Below are positions 1-5,384 of a DNA stretch of 5,384 nt, piece after piece. How positions within the stretch are numbered: position 1 is the stretch's first letter; the number at the start of each line of letters is the position of its first letter. The position numbers and the translations under genes are program-made. Below the pieces are notes generated by a model. The model did not search any database. It worked only from the letters and a program-made list of their open reading frames with translations, and was not told the DNA's origin. This stretch comes from JBLYYQ01 sp048550035 (GTDB lineage Bacteria > Nitrospinota_A > UBA7883 > JBLYYQ01): NCBI GenBank assembly GCA_048550035.1, contig JBLYYQ010000062.1, positions 1 through 5,384 of the forward strand, in the 5' to 3' direction.

Positions 1-1165
1 ATGACTTTTTTAGAAAATATTCTGCGAGATCTGCAATATCATCTCGTCGTTCGCTTAAAGGTGGAATCTTTATCACTAACACATTAAGTCGATAGTAAAG
101 ATCTTCGCGAAATTTATTCTCACTGATAAGCTGATGAATATCTTTGTTAGTAGCAGCGATAATTCTTATGTCAAGTTTCTTAGTAATATTCGAACCGATT
201 CTCTCAATCTCATGCTCTTGTATAGCTCGCAACACTTTTGCTTGAGTCGCAAGAGCCATATCACCTATTTCATCTAGGAATAAAGTTCCTCCATCTGCTG
301 CCTCAAATTTTCCTGACCTTGCATCTACTCCAGTTGCAACACTTTTTTCAATTCCAAATAGTTCAACTTCTAATAACGATTCCGGAACTGCCGCACAGTT
401 AACCTTAACAAAAGGAGCTTTTGACCTAGGACTATTATAATGAATTGCCTTTGCTAACACCTCCTTGCCCGCTCCTGTTGGACCCAATATTGTAACTGTC
501 GAACGAACTTTTGAAGCCCGTGCAGCTAATTCTAAAACCTCTTTAAACTTGCCAGAGCTGCCGATGATAAAATCAAACTTATGCATAGAAAGTAAGCTTT
601 CATGCAAGTTTTTATTTTCTTTTTCGCGAAGTAATAACTCGTCAAATAGTCTTGAATTTTCAATCGCGATCGCACACTGAGTGGCAAGCACAGTTAAGAG
701 CTCCTCTGTCCACTTATTGTAAAGATTTACTTTGTTATAACTTTGTAATGATAAGACTCCTATTATTGTATTCCGGTAGCACATTGGGACGCCAATCCAA
801 GATTTTGCAGGCTTGCCGCCATGCCTTATTCCTAACGATTCACATTCAGATAGAGAATCTTCTCTAATCAGCAGCGAGCGAGCATTATTTACTATCCAGC
901 TATTCATCCCATTAGATAGTGGATAGACAGCCTGAGTATTGCTACTCTCTTGATTGCTTGTTATTTTAGCAAGAGTTGTTAATTGGTTGCTCTCTTTATC
1001 ATAACGGATAATATTAATCTCATCAGCTTCAAATCTATTGTTAATTGAGATGGCAATTTCATTTGCCATCTCATTGATAGTACGAAGCGACGTAACTACC
1101 TCACCTGTTTTATTGACTATCGCCAAATCTTCTGCGTGGTTTTTCAAAATTGAATCTGAAATCAA
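1..1165 (-). CDS. GAF domain + sigma-54-type AAA+ transcriptional regulator (partial, C-terminus off the left edge)
   Basis: The visible 388 residues read without a frameshift. Residues about 20-170 form a GAF sensor domain (SWIGVPM at 122-128; closing helix TQCAIAIENSRL at 162-173). A short helical linker follows, then a bacterial enhancer-binding AAA+ domain from about 197. Walker A is GPTGAGKE at 228-235 (Lys234), Walker B is TLFLDE at 294-299 (Asp298, Glu299), sensor I ends at Asn340, and the arginine-finger segment FREDLYYRLN spans 352-361. There is no receiver domain, so input is probably a small ligand or redox/gas signal bound by GAF, as in NorR/NifA/FhlA-like proteins. The GAFTGA loop that normally contacts sigma-54 reads SVATGV at 275-280, losing the key Phe. 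The rest of the AAA+ domain and any Fis-type HTH lie outside the window. The start is TTG, chosen because AGGAG lies 6 nt upstream and no upstream ATG fits. The gene is divergent from the zinc-ribbon operon. Confidence 0.93.
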   Translation of the reverse strand, partial: MISDSILKNHAEDLAIVNKTGEVVTSLRTINEMANEIAISINNRFEADEINIIRYDKESNQLTTLAKITSNQESSNTQAVYPLSNGMNSWIVNNARSLLIREDSLSECESLGIRHGGKPAKSWIGVPMCYRNTIIGVLSLQSYNKVNLYNKWTEELLTVLATQCAIAIENSRLFDELLLREKENKNLHESLLSMHKFDFIIGSSGKFKEVLELAARASKVRSTVTILGPTGAGKEVLAKAIHYNSPRSKAPFVKVNCAAVPESLLEVELFGIEKSVATGVDARSGKFEAADGGTLFLDEIGDMALATQAKVLRAIQEHEIERIGSNITKKLDIRIIAATNKDIHQLISENKFREDLYYRLNVLVIKIPPLSERRDDIADLAEYFLKKS

Positions 1166-1170
1166 AAGCA

Positions 1171-1179
1171 GCTCCTCTC
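1171..1179 (-). promoter_or_regulatory. Ribosome binding site of the GAF-AAA+ regulator
   Basis: On the minus strand GAGAGGAGC contains AGGAG, followed by 6 nt and then TTG at 1165-1163. This strong site decides the TTG start. The first in-frame ATG lies about 30 codons inside and would cut into the GAF domain. Confidence 0.75.
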
Positions 1180-1222
1180 AACTAACAATCTATGCTACAA
1201 TGGTGTAAAGAATTGTAATAAT

Positions 1223-1250
1223 ATTATAATTAATATAATCTTGACGTCAA
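1223..1250 (-). promoter_or_regulatory. Sigma70-type promoter for the GAF-AAA+ regulator
   Basis: On the minus strand, TTGACG (1250-1245) is followed by a 16-nt spacer and a perfect TATAAT (1228-1223). Transcription would start near 1216, giving a leader of about 50 nt before the TTG start. The -35 box lies inside the palindrome used as the -35 of the opposing promoter. Confidence 0.7.
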
Positions 1251-1251
1251 G
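1240..1251. repeat. 12-bp perfect palindrome CTTGACGTCAAG at the centre of the divergent region
   Basis: Each half of this perfect inverted repeat supplies a TTGACG -35 hexamer, one per strand, so the two boxes overlap by two bases (CG). The symmetry does not extend cleanly outward: the next pair on each side is T/T. It may be simply two fused -35 boxes, or also an operator for a dimeric regulator. The bases alone cannot separate these. Confidence 0.8.
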
Positions 1252-1269
1252 TTATAGTTATTGTATGAT
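1241..1269 (+). promoter_or_regulatory. Sigma70-type promoter for the zinc-ribbon/RDD operon
   Basis: TTGACG (1241-1246), an exact 17-nt spacer, and TATGAT (1264-1269) form a near-consensus promoter. Transcription would start near 1276, giving a 5' leader of about 42 nt before the ATG at 1318. The surrounding DNA is very AT-rich, as is usual upstream of bacterial promoters. Confidence 0.75.
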
Positions 1270-1306
1270 AGAAAATATAAATAGCAGTTATATTTTTATT
1301 AGCAAT

Positions 1307-1312
1307 AAGGTG
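1307..1312 (+). promoter_or_regulatory. Ribosome binding site of the zinc-ribbon protein gene
   Basis: AAGGTG lies 5 nt upstream of ATG 1318. It supports that start, which also places the first zinc-ribbon CxxC at residues 3-6 of the protein. Confidence 0.7.
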
Positions 1313-1317
1313 TCTAT

Positions 1318-2523
1318 ATGAAATGTCCATTTTGTAATTATGTGAGCTTTGAATACCTTAATAGTTGTAATAAATGCTCTAAAGATCTTAGTTCTCACAA
1401 AATAAAATACTCATTAACGGAATTTATAGAGCCAATCCCTCTCGGACTAGCATCTTATGTAGGTGCCAGTAGCAGTGTTGCAGCTGGAGGAGAACCGTTT
1501 TTAGATTCTGATGTCGGATTAGATGATTTTACTATTGGTGATAGCGATACGAGTGACGAAGGGTCACAGTTCAGTGTCAGCTCAGAGCCATTAGATGGCT
1601 CTCCTGACGAATCTGCAATCAGTGCATTTGATTTTGAGGATTCAGAGGATACAAATGTTGCCCTCACTGATGATCCTAGCGAAATAAGTTTTGAGGATAC
1701 TGGTGATGATGTAGCTGCCGATAAAGAAGAAGCTCCTTCAGAAGAGAGCATCCTAGAATCGACTGGTGTCCAGTTTGATGAATTAAATGAGTCTGAGGTA
1801 ACTTTTGCGGAATCTGATTTTTCTGTTGACCTTGATGAACCTCAACAAGAGGAAACTCCGCTAGCTAGCGAAGAGTCGACTACTGCTTCTAAAGAAATTC
1901 CTCCTCCACCACCTGTAGTAACAGAAGAGCAAGCAGTGCCACCGGCAGAAGAAGAGTCTGTTGGATTGGGAGAGGAAATAAGGCATGAAAACGAACAGGC
2001 ACCTCCTGATTTACCAGATGCTGTAGAGCTAAATATTGAAGAAGAAGCTGCAGATATAGAACTTGGGCTCAGCTCTATCGATATTGGAGGCGATGCCAAC
2101 GATAATCAAAATTTATTAGCTCCCGATGATGGGGGGCAACACGATACCCCACCAGCCGGTATTGATCATCTGAAAGTTGCTGATAATGATGAGGCAATTG
2201 AACTCAATATAGCAGACGATAGTGACAATATTGAAGCTGAACAACTTGAGGCAGCTCCTAGCAATGTTGCCGACCCTATTTCGTCTGACGAGTTCGCTGA
2301 TGACGAGTTTGCTGATGACGAGTTTGCTGATATAGAAATCTCGTTAACTGATGATGATATATTAGAAGCTGTCGATTCAAAAGGTACCTCAAATAAGGAT
2401 CAAGGTGGATCTCAAGAGCTTGAGGGTAGCTTTGACAATCTTGACACCAACCTTTATCTTGATGATCTTGATCTTTCTATCGGAGAAGATGACCTTGGGA
2501 TCGATTTTGAGAAAAAAGACTAG
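1318..2523 (+). CDS. Zinc-ribbon protein with long acidic, disordered region (401 aa)
   Basis: The N-terminus carries a small zinc ribbon with two CxxC knuckles (Cys3/Cys6 and Cys17/Cys20). From about residue 45 to the end the chain is low-complexity and extremely acidic: by hand count about 113 of 401 residues are Asp or Glu, with very few Lys and only one Arg. A PPPPP run sits at 195-199, and three tandem copies of DEFAD at 324-338. Short hydrophobic-acidic motifs recur in the tail (ELNIEEEAADIELGL, IELNIADDSDNIE, YLDDLDLSIGEDD). There is no signal peptide or membrane segment, so it is probably cytoplasmic. I do not recognise a named family. Similar short ribbon + acidic-tail proteins occur, from memory, in Geobacter-type genomes. 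It is the first gene of a likely operon with the RDD membrane protein 40 nt downstream. A role as a flexible scaffold or partner of that protein is inference only. Confidence 0.9.
   Translation: MKCPFCNYVSFEYLNSCNKCSKDLSSHKIKYSLTEFIEPIPLGLASYVGASSSVAAGGEPFLDSDVGLDDFTIGDSDTSDEGSQFSVSSEPLDGSPDESAISAFDFEDSEDTNVALTDDPSEISFEDTGDDVAADKEEAPSEESILESTGVQFDELNESEVTFAESDFSVDLDEPQQEETPLASEESTTASKEIPPPPPVVTEEQAVPPAEEESVGLGEEIRHENEQAPPDLPDAVELNIEEEAADIELGLSSIDIGGDANDNQNLLAPDDGGQHDTPPAGIDHLKVADNDEAIELNIADDSDNIEAEQLEAAPSNVADPISSDEFADDEFADDEFADIEISLTDDDILEAVDSKGTSNKDQGGSQELEGSFDNLDTNLYLDDLDLSIGEDDLGIDFEKKD
2287..2331 (+). repeat. Three tandem 15-bp repeats encoding DEFAD
   Basis: Units at 2287-2301, 2302-2316 and 2317-2331 share the pattern GACGAGTTTGCTGAT. 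Units 2 and 3 are identical and unit 1 differs by one synonymous base (TTC for TTT). The unit length is a multiple of three, so copy-number change would keep the frame and only lengthen the acidic tail. Confidence 0.95.
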
Positions 2524-2563
2524 TATCTAAAAATTTATCTGTAAATGACTACTCCATTGCACT

Positions 2564-3052
2564 ATGATTTCTGAGAATGTTTTTTTAGTTGACCATGACA
2601 GCCATAATAATTTAGCTTCAATTGGTGCTCGGTTTATTGCATTTTTCATTGATTGTGCAATTGTTTACACTACTTCTGCAGTAGCTTCATCCCTCTTTTT
2701 ACAACAATTCGTAGACTATTCAGTCCCATTTAGCATTGATACTATATTACAATTGTTAGAAGGATATCTTTGGTCACTTCTATTTTATAATTTATGGTTT
2801 GTTGCCTATTTTTCAATCTTTACAGCCGTCTGTTCTCAAACAGTAGGAAAAATAATTTTGCAAATTAAAGTAGTTGATGAAAAAAATCAACCGTTAACTT
2901 TCGGATCTGCTTTGATTAGAACTCTTGGATATTATTTAAGTGCAATCCCATTTTTTATTGGATTTTTCTTATCACTTACAGGTACCAAACGACAAGCACT
3001 CCATGATCGTATCTCTGGTTCTATAGTGATAACCGAATCTGAAACTAGCTAG
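2564..3052 (+). CDS. RDD family integral membrane protein (162 aa)
   Basis: The protein has the RDD layout. The first helix begins with ARFIAFFID (Arg23, Asp30) and spans about 24-46. A second helix covers about 68-90, followed by the cytoplasmic-type segment TVGKIILQIKVVDEKNQPLTF (93-113). A third hydrophobic segment spans about 121-139, and the family-typical ending TKRQALHDRISG (141-152, Asp148) closes the domain. The length is normal for a stand-alone RDD protein. RDD proteins are membrane proteins of mostly unknown function; some have been linked to ion transport or stress. The ATG start is not preceded by a recognisable Shine-Dalgarno sequence. An in-frame TGA at 2546 limits upstream extension, and the chosen start leaves about 20 residues before helix 1. 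It follows the zinc-ribbon gene by 40 nt with no terminator, so co-transcription is likely. Confidence 0.9.
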   Translation: MISENVFLVDHDSHNNLASIGARFIAFFIDCAIVYTTSAVASSLFLQQFVDYSVPFSIDTILQLLEGYLWSLLFYNLWFVAYFSIFTAVCSQTVGKIILQIKVVDEKNQPLTFGSALIRTLGYYLSAIPFFIGFFLSLTGTKRQALHDRISGSIVITESETS

Positions 3053-3085
3053 TTCAAAAGATAGCAACAACTATCAATCTTTGAA
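3053..3085 (+). other. Imperfect hairpin between the RDD gene and the small ORF
   Basis: TTCAAAAGAT (3053-3062) pairs with ATCTTTGAA (3077-3085) as nine base pairs with one bulged A. An alternative inner stem GATAG/CTATC with loop CAACAA competes with it. No T-run follows, so it is a poor intrinsic terminator. It could be a processing or stability element, or chance in AT-rich DNA. Confidence 0.35.
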
Positions 3086-3099
3086 ACCTCCGCTTGCAA

Positions 3100-3288
3100 A
3101 TGTCTGAATTGTTAAGTAAGGAGAGCGTTAACAGGGATGAAATTTTAAAAAATAGAGTAACCACACACGAAACATTCAATCTGATCTTAAAAAAATATCA
3201 CGATGCTCTGGTAGAGACCTCTGATAAATCAGATCCAGCACAAAAGGGAAAATTACGCCAAAGATATGCTAAGCGAGCGAAAGAGTAG
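3100..3288 (+). CDS. Small charged hypothetical protein (62 aa)
   Basis: I do not recognise this product. It is rich in Lys, Glu and Asp, looks mostly helical, has no cysteine, no membrane segment and no signal peptide, and ends in a basic tail (KLRQRYAKRAKE). ATG 3100 is preferred over an in-frame TTG at 3094; an in-frame TGA at 3082 excludes a longer form. Neither start has a Shine-Dalgarno sequence. Instead CCTCC, the complement of one, lies at 3087-3091. It follows the RDD gene by 47 nt on the same strand, and its stop is followed at once by a small hairpin, which fits the last gene of the operon. It could still be a chance reading frame. Protein-like composition and placement argue for it; the missing ribosome site argues against. 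Confidence 0.5.
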   Translation: MSELLSKESVNRDEILKNRVTTHETFNLILKKYHDALVETSDKSDPAQKGKLRQRYAKRAKE

Positions 3289-3303
3289 CTCAATTTAATT
3301 GAG
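3289..3303 (+). terminator. Possible weak terminator after the small ORF
   Basis: CTCAA-TTTAA-TTGAG forms a 5-bp stem (7 with flanking A-T and G-T pairs) directly after the stop codon. It is AT-rich and followed by A-rich rather than T-rich sequence, so intrinsic termination would be inefficient. Read-through into the aminotransferase gene is possible. Confidence 0.25.
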
Positions 3304-3328
3304 TTAGAAAACTATCTTAAAAATAAAA

Positions 3329-3357
3329 TTCATTAAGAAAATCTTTTCTTGTATAAT
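3329..3357 (+). promoter_or_regulatory. Promoter for the aminotransferase-serA operon
   Basis: A perfect TATAAT -10 box at 3352-3357 is preceded, 17 nt upstream, by TTCATT (3329-3334), a weak -35 (3 of 6 to consensus). The start of transcription would be near 3364, giving a leader of about 36 nt. The weak -35 and AT-rich flanks suggest either help from an UP-like element or an activator. Confidence 0.55.
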
Positions 3358-3399
3358 CAGCGCTTATTGTAAGGAATAAATATTTAATAGAGTGAATCA

Positions 3400-4545
3400 A
3401 TGATAAAAAAAGAGTACCTAATATCGCCAGGACCAACACCTGTGCCAGAAGAAGTTTTATTAGCAATGAGTAAAGCTGCAATTCATCATAGGACGCCAAA
3501 ATTTTCAAAAGTATTTAAAGAGTCTGCAGCGAATCTCAAAGAGTTGTTTCAGACTAAAAATGATGTTTTAATTTTAGCTAGTTCTGGAACTGGAGCAATG
3601 GAAGCCTCTATAAGCAACCTTTTTTCGGTCGGAGATAAGGTGTTAGTGATAAATGGGGGCAAATTTGGAGAGAGATGGGGCGATATAGCTACAGCTTATG
3701 GTTTAAACGTTGTAAGAATTGATCTTACTTGGGGCACGGCAGTCTCGGTAGAGCAGATAAAAATAGCGCTTGAAAAAGATCCAGATATCGAAGCGATTCT
3801 AGTGCAAGCATCAGAAACATCAACTACCGTCAGACATCCTATCGATCAGATCGCATCTTTAACAAAAGAGAGTGATAGACTGTTAATAGTAGATGGAATT
3901 ACATCTGTCGGAGTTGAGCCACTTAACATGGATGAGCTTGGGATCGATATACTTCTTACTGGTTCGCAAAAAGCATTAATGCTACCGCCTGGTCTTGCAA
4001 TGATTTCACTTTCAGATAAGGCATGGTCAAAGAGTGCAAGCTCTAAGCTACCGAAATACTATTTTAATCTTGCAAAAGAGCGTAAGAATTTGAAAAGCGA
4101 TACTTCAGCTTATACTCCTGCAACCTCATTAATATTTGGACTGCAAAAAGCATTAGAGATGATTTTGACAGAAGGATTAGAAAATGTATATGCCCGCCAC
4201 GAATTACTAGCGACAGCGGTTCGTGCAGGAGGATCAGCCATAGGTCTAAAGATGCTAGCTCCAGATTCACCAGCAAACAGTGCAACGGCATTTATTACTC
4301 CAGAAGAGATAGATGGAGCTCTACTAGTAAAGAATTTACGTGACAAATATGGTGTAACATTTGCAGGTGGGCAAAACCATCTCAAGGGTAAAATCATCCG
4401 TATAGCCCATCTTGGTTATTTTGATAAATTTGATATGATAATTGCATTAGCAGCAATTGAAATGGGGCTAGTGAAGGCTGGATACAAACTCACATTAGGC
4501 AAAGCCGTTGCAGCGGCGATGACAGTATTAAACAATGAATCTTGA
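3400..4545 (+). CDS. Class V PLP-dependent aminotransferase (serine-pyruvate/alanine-glyoxylate type), probable phosphoserine aminotransferase
   Basis: This is a fold-type I aminotransferase of 381 residues, the usual length. It opens with the family signature SPGPTPVPEEV (9-19) and HHRTPKF (29-35). SSGTGAME at 61-68 is the PLP phosphate-binding turn. VDGITSVG carries the pyridine-nitrogen Asp165, and TGSQKALMLPPG carries the Schiff-base Lys191. Arg334 in KIIRIAHLG is the expected substrate-carboxylate Arg. The fold matches serine-pyruvate/alanine-glyoxylate enzymes rather than classical SerC. Because serA follows after 30 nt, the likely job is to transaminate 3-phosphohydroxypyruvate to phosphoserine with glutamate, as shown for a class V enzyme in Methanococcales; glyoxylate or pyruvate activity is the alternative. 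ATG 3400 fits the conserved N-terminus, with only a weak GAGTG ribosome site 5 nt upstream. The family call is firm; the substrate is inferred from context. Confidence 0.93.
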   Translation: MIKKEYLISPGPTPVPEEVLLAMSKAAIHHRTPKFSKVFKESAANLKELFQTKNDVLILASSGTGAMEASISNLFSVGDKVLVINGGKFGERWGDIATAYGLNVVRIDLTWGTAVSVEQIKIALEKDPDIEAILVQASETSTTVRHPIDQIASLTKESDRLLIVDGITSVGVEPLNMDELGIDILLTGSQKALMLPPGLAMISLSDKAWSKSASSKLPKYYFNLAKERKNLKSDTSAYTPATSLIFGLQKALEMILTEGLENVYARHELLATAVRAGGSAIGLKMLAPDSPANSATAFITPEEIDGALLVKNLRDKYGVTFAGGQNHLKGKIIRIAHLGYFDKFDMIIALAAIEMGLVKAGYKLTLGKAVAAAMTVLNNES

Positions 4546-4575
4546 TATAAAAAAGAGCGAAAAAAGAGTAAAAAT

Positions 4576-5384
4576 ATGACTAAAAAGTTCAAAGTACTTG
4601 TTGCAGATAAATTAGATAGTAGCAGCGTGGAGATTCTTACATTTGAGAATGATATAGAGGCTGATGTTAAAGTTGGATTATCACCATCTGAGCTAGTAAA
4701 GATTATTCCTGAATACGATGCGTTAATAGTCAGATCAGCGACAAAAGCAACTAAGGAAATAATAGAGGCAGGTAGCTCATTAAAGGTTATTGGTCGGGCT
4801 GGTATTGGTGTGGACAATATAGATGTAGATGCTGCTAGTGCCAAAGGGATTGTAGTAATGAATACCCCTGGCGGCAATACTGTAACGACCGCCGAGCATA
4901 CAATAGCAATGTTAATGTCTTTGGCACGCAAAATTCCACAGGCGACTAGCTCTGTGAAAAATGGGAAATGGGAAAAGAGTCTTTTTGTGGGTGTTGAGTT
5001 ATCTGAAAAGACGCTAGGTATGATTGGTATGGGACGAATTGGGATGATAGTTGCTAATCGTGCATTGGGATTGAATATGCGGGTCAAAGTTTACGATCCA
5101 TATCTGACTGACGAAGCAGCAGAGAAACAGAAAGTTGAGCTTGTAACATTAGATCAGATCTATAGCGAAGCTGACGTAATTACAATTCATACGCCACTAA
5201 CAGACGAAACTAAAGGGATGATCAATGATATAGCATTTCAGAAGATGAAAGATGGTGTAATGATAATTAACTGTGCACGAGGAGGCATTGTTGATGAATT
5301 GGCATTGGTCAACCATATCAAGTCAAAGAAAGTATTAGGTGCAGCCCTTGATGTTTTTGAAAACGAACCACTCAGTAGTGATCA
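4576..5384 (+). CDS. serA: D-3-phosphoglycerate dehydrogenase SerA (partial, C-terminus off the right edge)
   Basis: The enzyme oxidises 3-phosphoglycerate to 3-phosphohydroxypyruvate with NAD+, the first step of serine synthesis, in the cytoplasm. The visible 269 residues begin with the SerA-type KFKVLVADKL, then DALIVRSATK and GRAGIGVDNID. NTPGGNTVTTAEHTIAMLM marks the crossover into the nucleotide domain. The Rossmann motif GMGRIG is at 151-156, and Asp174 in VYDPY selects NAD over NADP. Catalytic Arg235 (NCARGGIVDE) and Glu264 (ENEP) are present; the catalytic His and the C-terminal domains (ACT, possibly an ASB domain, which decide serine feedback) are beyond the edge. The ATG start has a modest AAGAG site 7 nt upstream. 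The 30-nt gap after the aminotransferase, with no terminator, indicates one transcript. Confidence 0.97.
   Translation, partial: MTKKFKVLVADKLDSSSVEILTFENDIEADVKVGLSPSELVKIIPEYDALIVRSATKATKEIIEAGSSLKVIGRAGIGVDNIDVDAASAKGIVVMNTPGGNTVTTAEHTIAMLMSLARKIPQATSSVKNGKWEKSLFVGVELSEKTLGMIGMGRIGMIVANRALGLNMRVKVYDPYLTDEAAEKQKVELVTLDQIYSEADVITIHTPLTDETKGMINDIAFQKMKDGVMIINCARGGIVDELALVNHIKSKKVLGAALDVFENEPLSSD

Noticed and set aside
465..867. Two overlapping 71-codon plus-strand reading frames
   Set aside because: Both lie antisense within the GAF-AAA+ gene, whose domain motifs are continuous through this region.
1455..2099. Ser-rich minus-strand reading frames opposite the acidic protein
   Set aside because: Asp/Glu codons of the real gene read as Ser/Ile/Val on the other strand. 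No ribosome site or family resemblance supports them.
2545..2574. Nine-residue reading frame overlapping the RDD gene start, as a possible leader peptide
   Set aside because: It has no ribosome site and no biased composition. An ATG followed by a stop this close is expected by chance.
3087..3091. GGAGG on the minus strand as a ribosome site for an antisense gene
   Set aside because: The reading frame after it on the minus strand stops within a few codons, and no gene lies there.
3317..3508. 63-codon hydrophobic reading frame on the minus strand
   Set aside because: It overlaps the promoter and start of the aminotransferase gene, uses a TTG start, and its Leu-rich look comes from AT-rich antisense sequence.
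4922..4940. TTGGCACGCA, resembling the -24 half of a sigma-54 promoter
   Set aside because: It lies inside the serA coding sequence (LARKIP) and lacks GC at the -12 position with the required spacing.
4416..5087. 223-codon open reading frame on the minus strand
   Set aside because: It lies antisense to the end of the aminotransferase gene and to serA, both well supported by motifs. Its low-complexity Ser/Ile/Thr-rich translation matches no family I know, so it is a shadow frame.

Overview
The window is AT-rich, ordinary-looking bacterial chromosome. A GAF + sigma-54-type AAA+ activator, a zinc-ribbon/acidic protein followed by an RDD membrane protein, and a class V aminotransferase next to serA are what I would expect in a low-GC relative of the former Deltaproteobacteria (Desulfuromonadota/Desulfobacterota/SAR324-like). 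That placement is from memory of gene style; no rRNA or marker gene in the window fixes the lineage.

Layout: (1) 1-1165, minus strand: the N-terminal 388 residues of a GAF-AAA+ enhancer-binding-protein-like regulator, running off the left edge. (2) 1166-1317: a compact divergent promoter region. Two back-to-back sigma70-type promoters share one palindrome, CTTGACGTCAAG, which supplies the -35 box in both directions. (3) 1318-3288, plus strand: three genes in a row with gaps of 40 and 47 nt and no strong terminator between them: a 401-residue zinc-ribbon protein with a very acidic, disordered body, a 162-residue RDD membrane protein, and a 62-residue charged hypothetical protein. (4) 3289-3399: a weak hairpin, then a promoter with a perfect TATAAT box. 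(5) 3400-5384, plus strand: a class V PLP aminotransferase (381 aa) and, 30 nt later, serA (D-3-phosphoglycerate dehydrogenase, first 269 residues, cut by the right edge).

How they may work together: SerA and the aminotransferase plausibly carry out the first two steps of phosphoserine synthesis, with the class V enzyme standing in for SerC. The regulator and the zinc-ribbon/RDD operon share a control region and may be co-regulated, but their function is unknown. The regulator is unusual because the sigma-54-contacting GAFTGA loop reads SVATGV, so the nominal sigma-54 role should not be assumed. I found no CRISPR array, mobile element, tRNA or rRNA, and no clear evidence of a wholly new system. 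The most notable points are the shared-palindrome divergent promoter, the altered GAFTGA loop, and the acidic zinc-ribbon + RDD pair.
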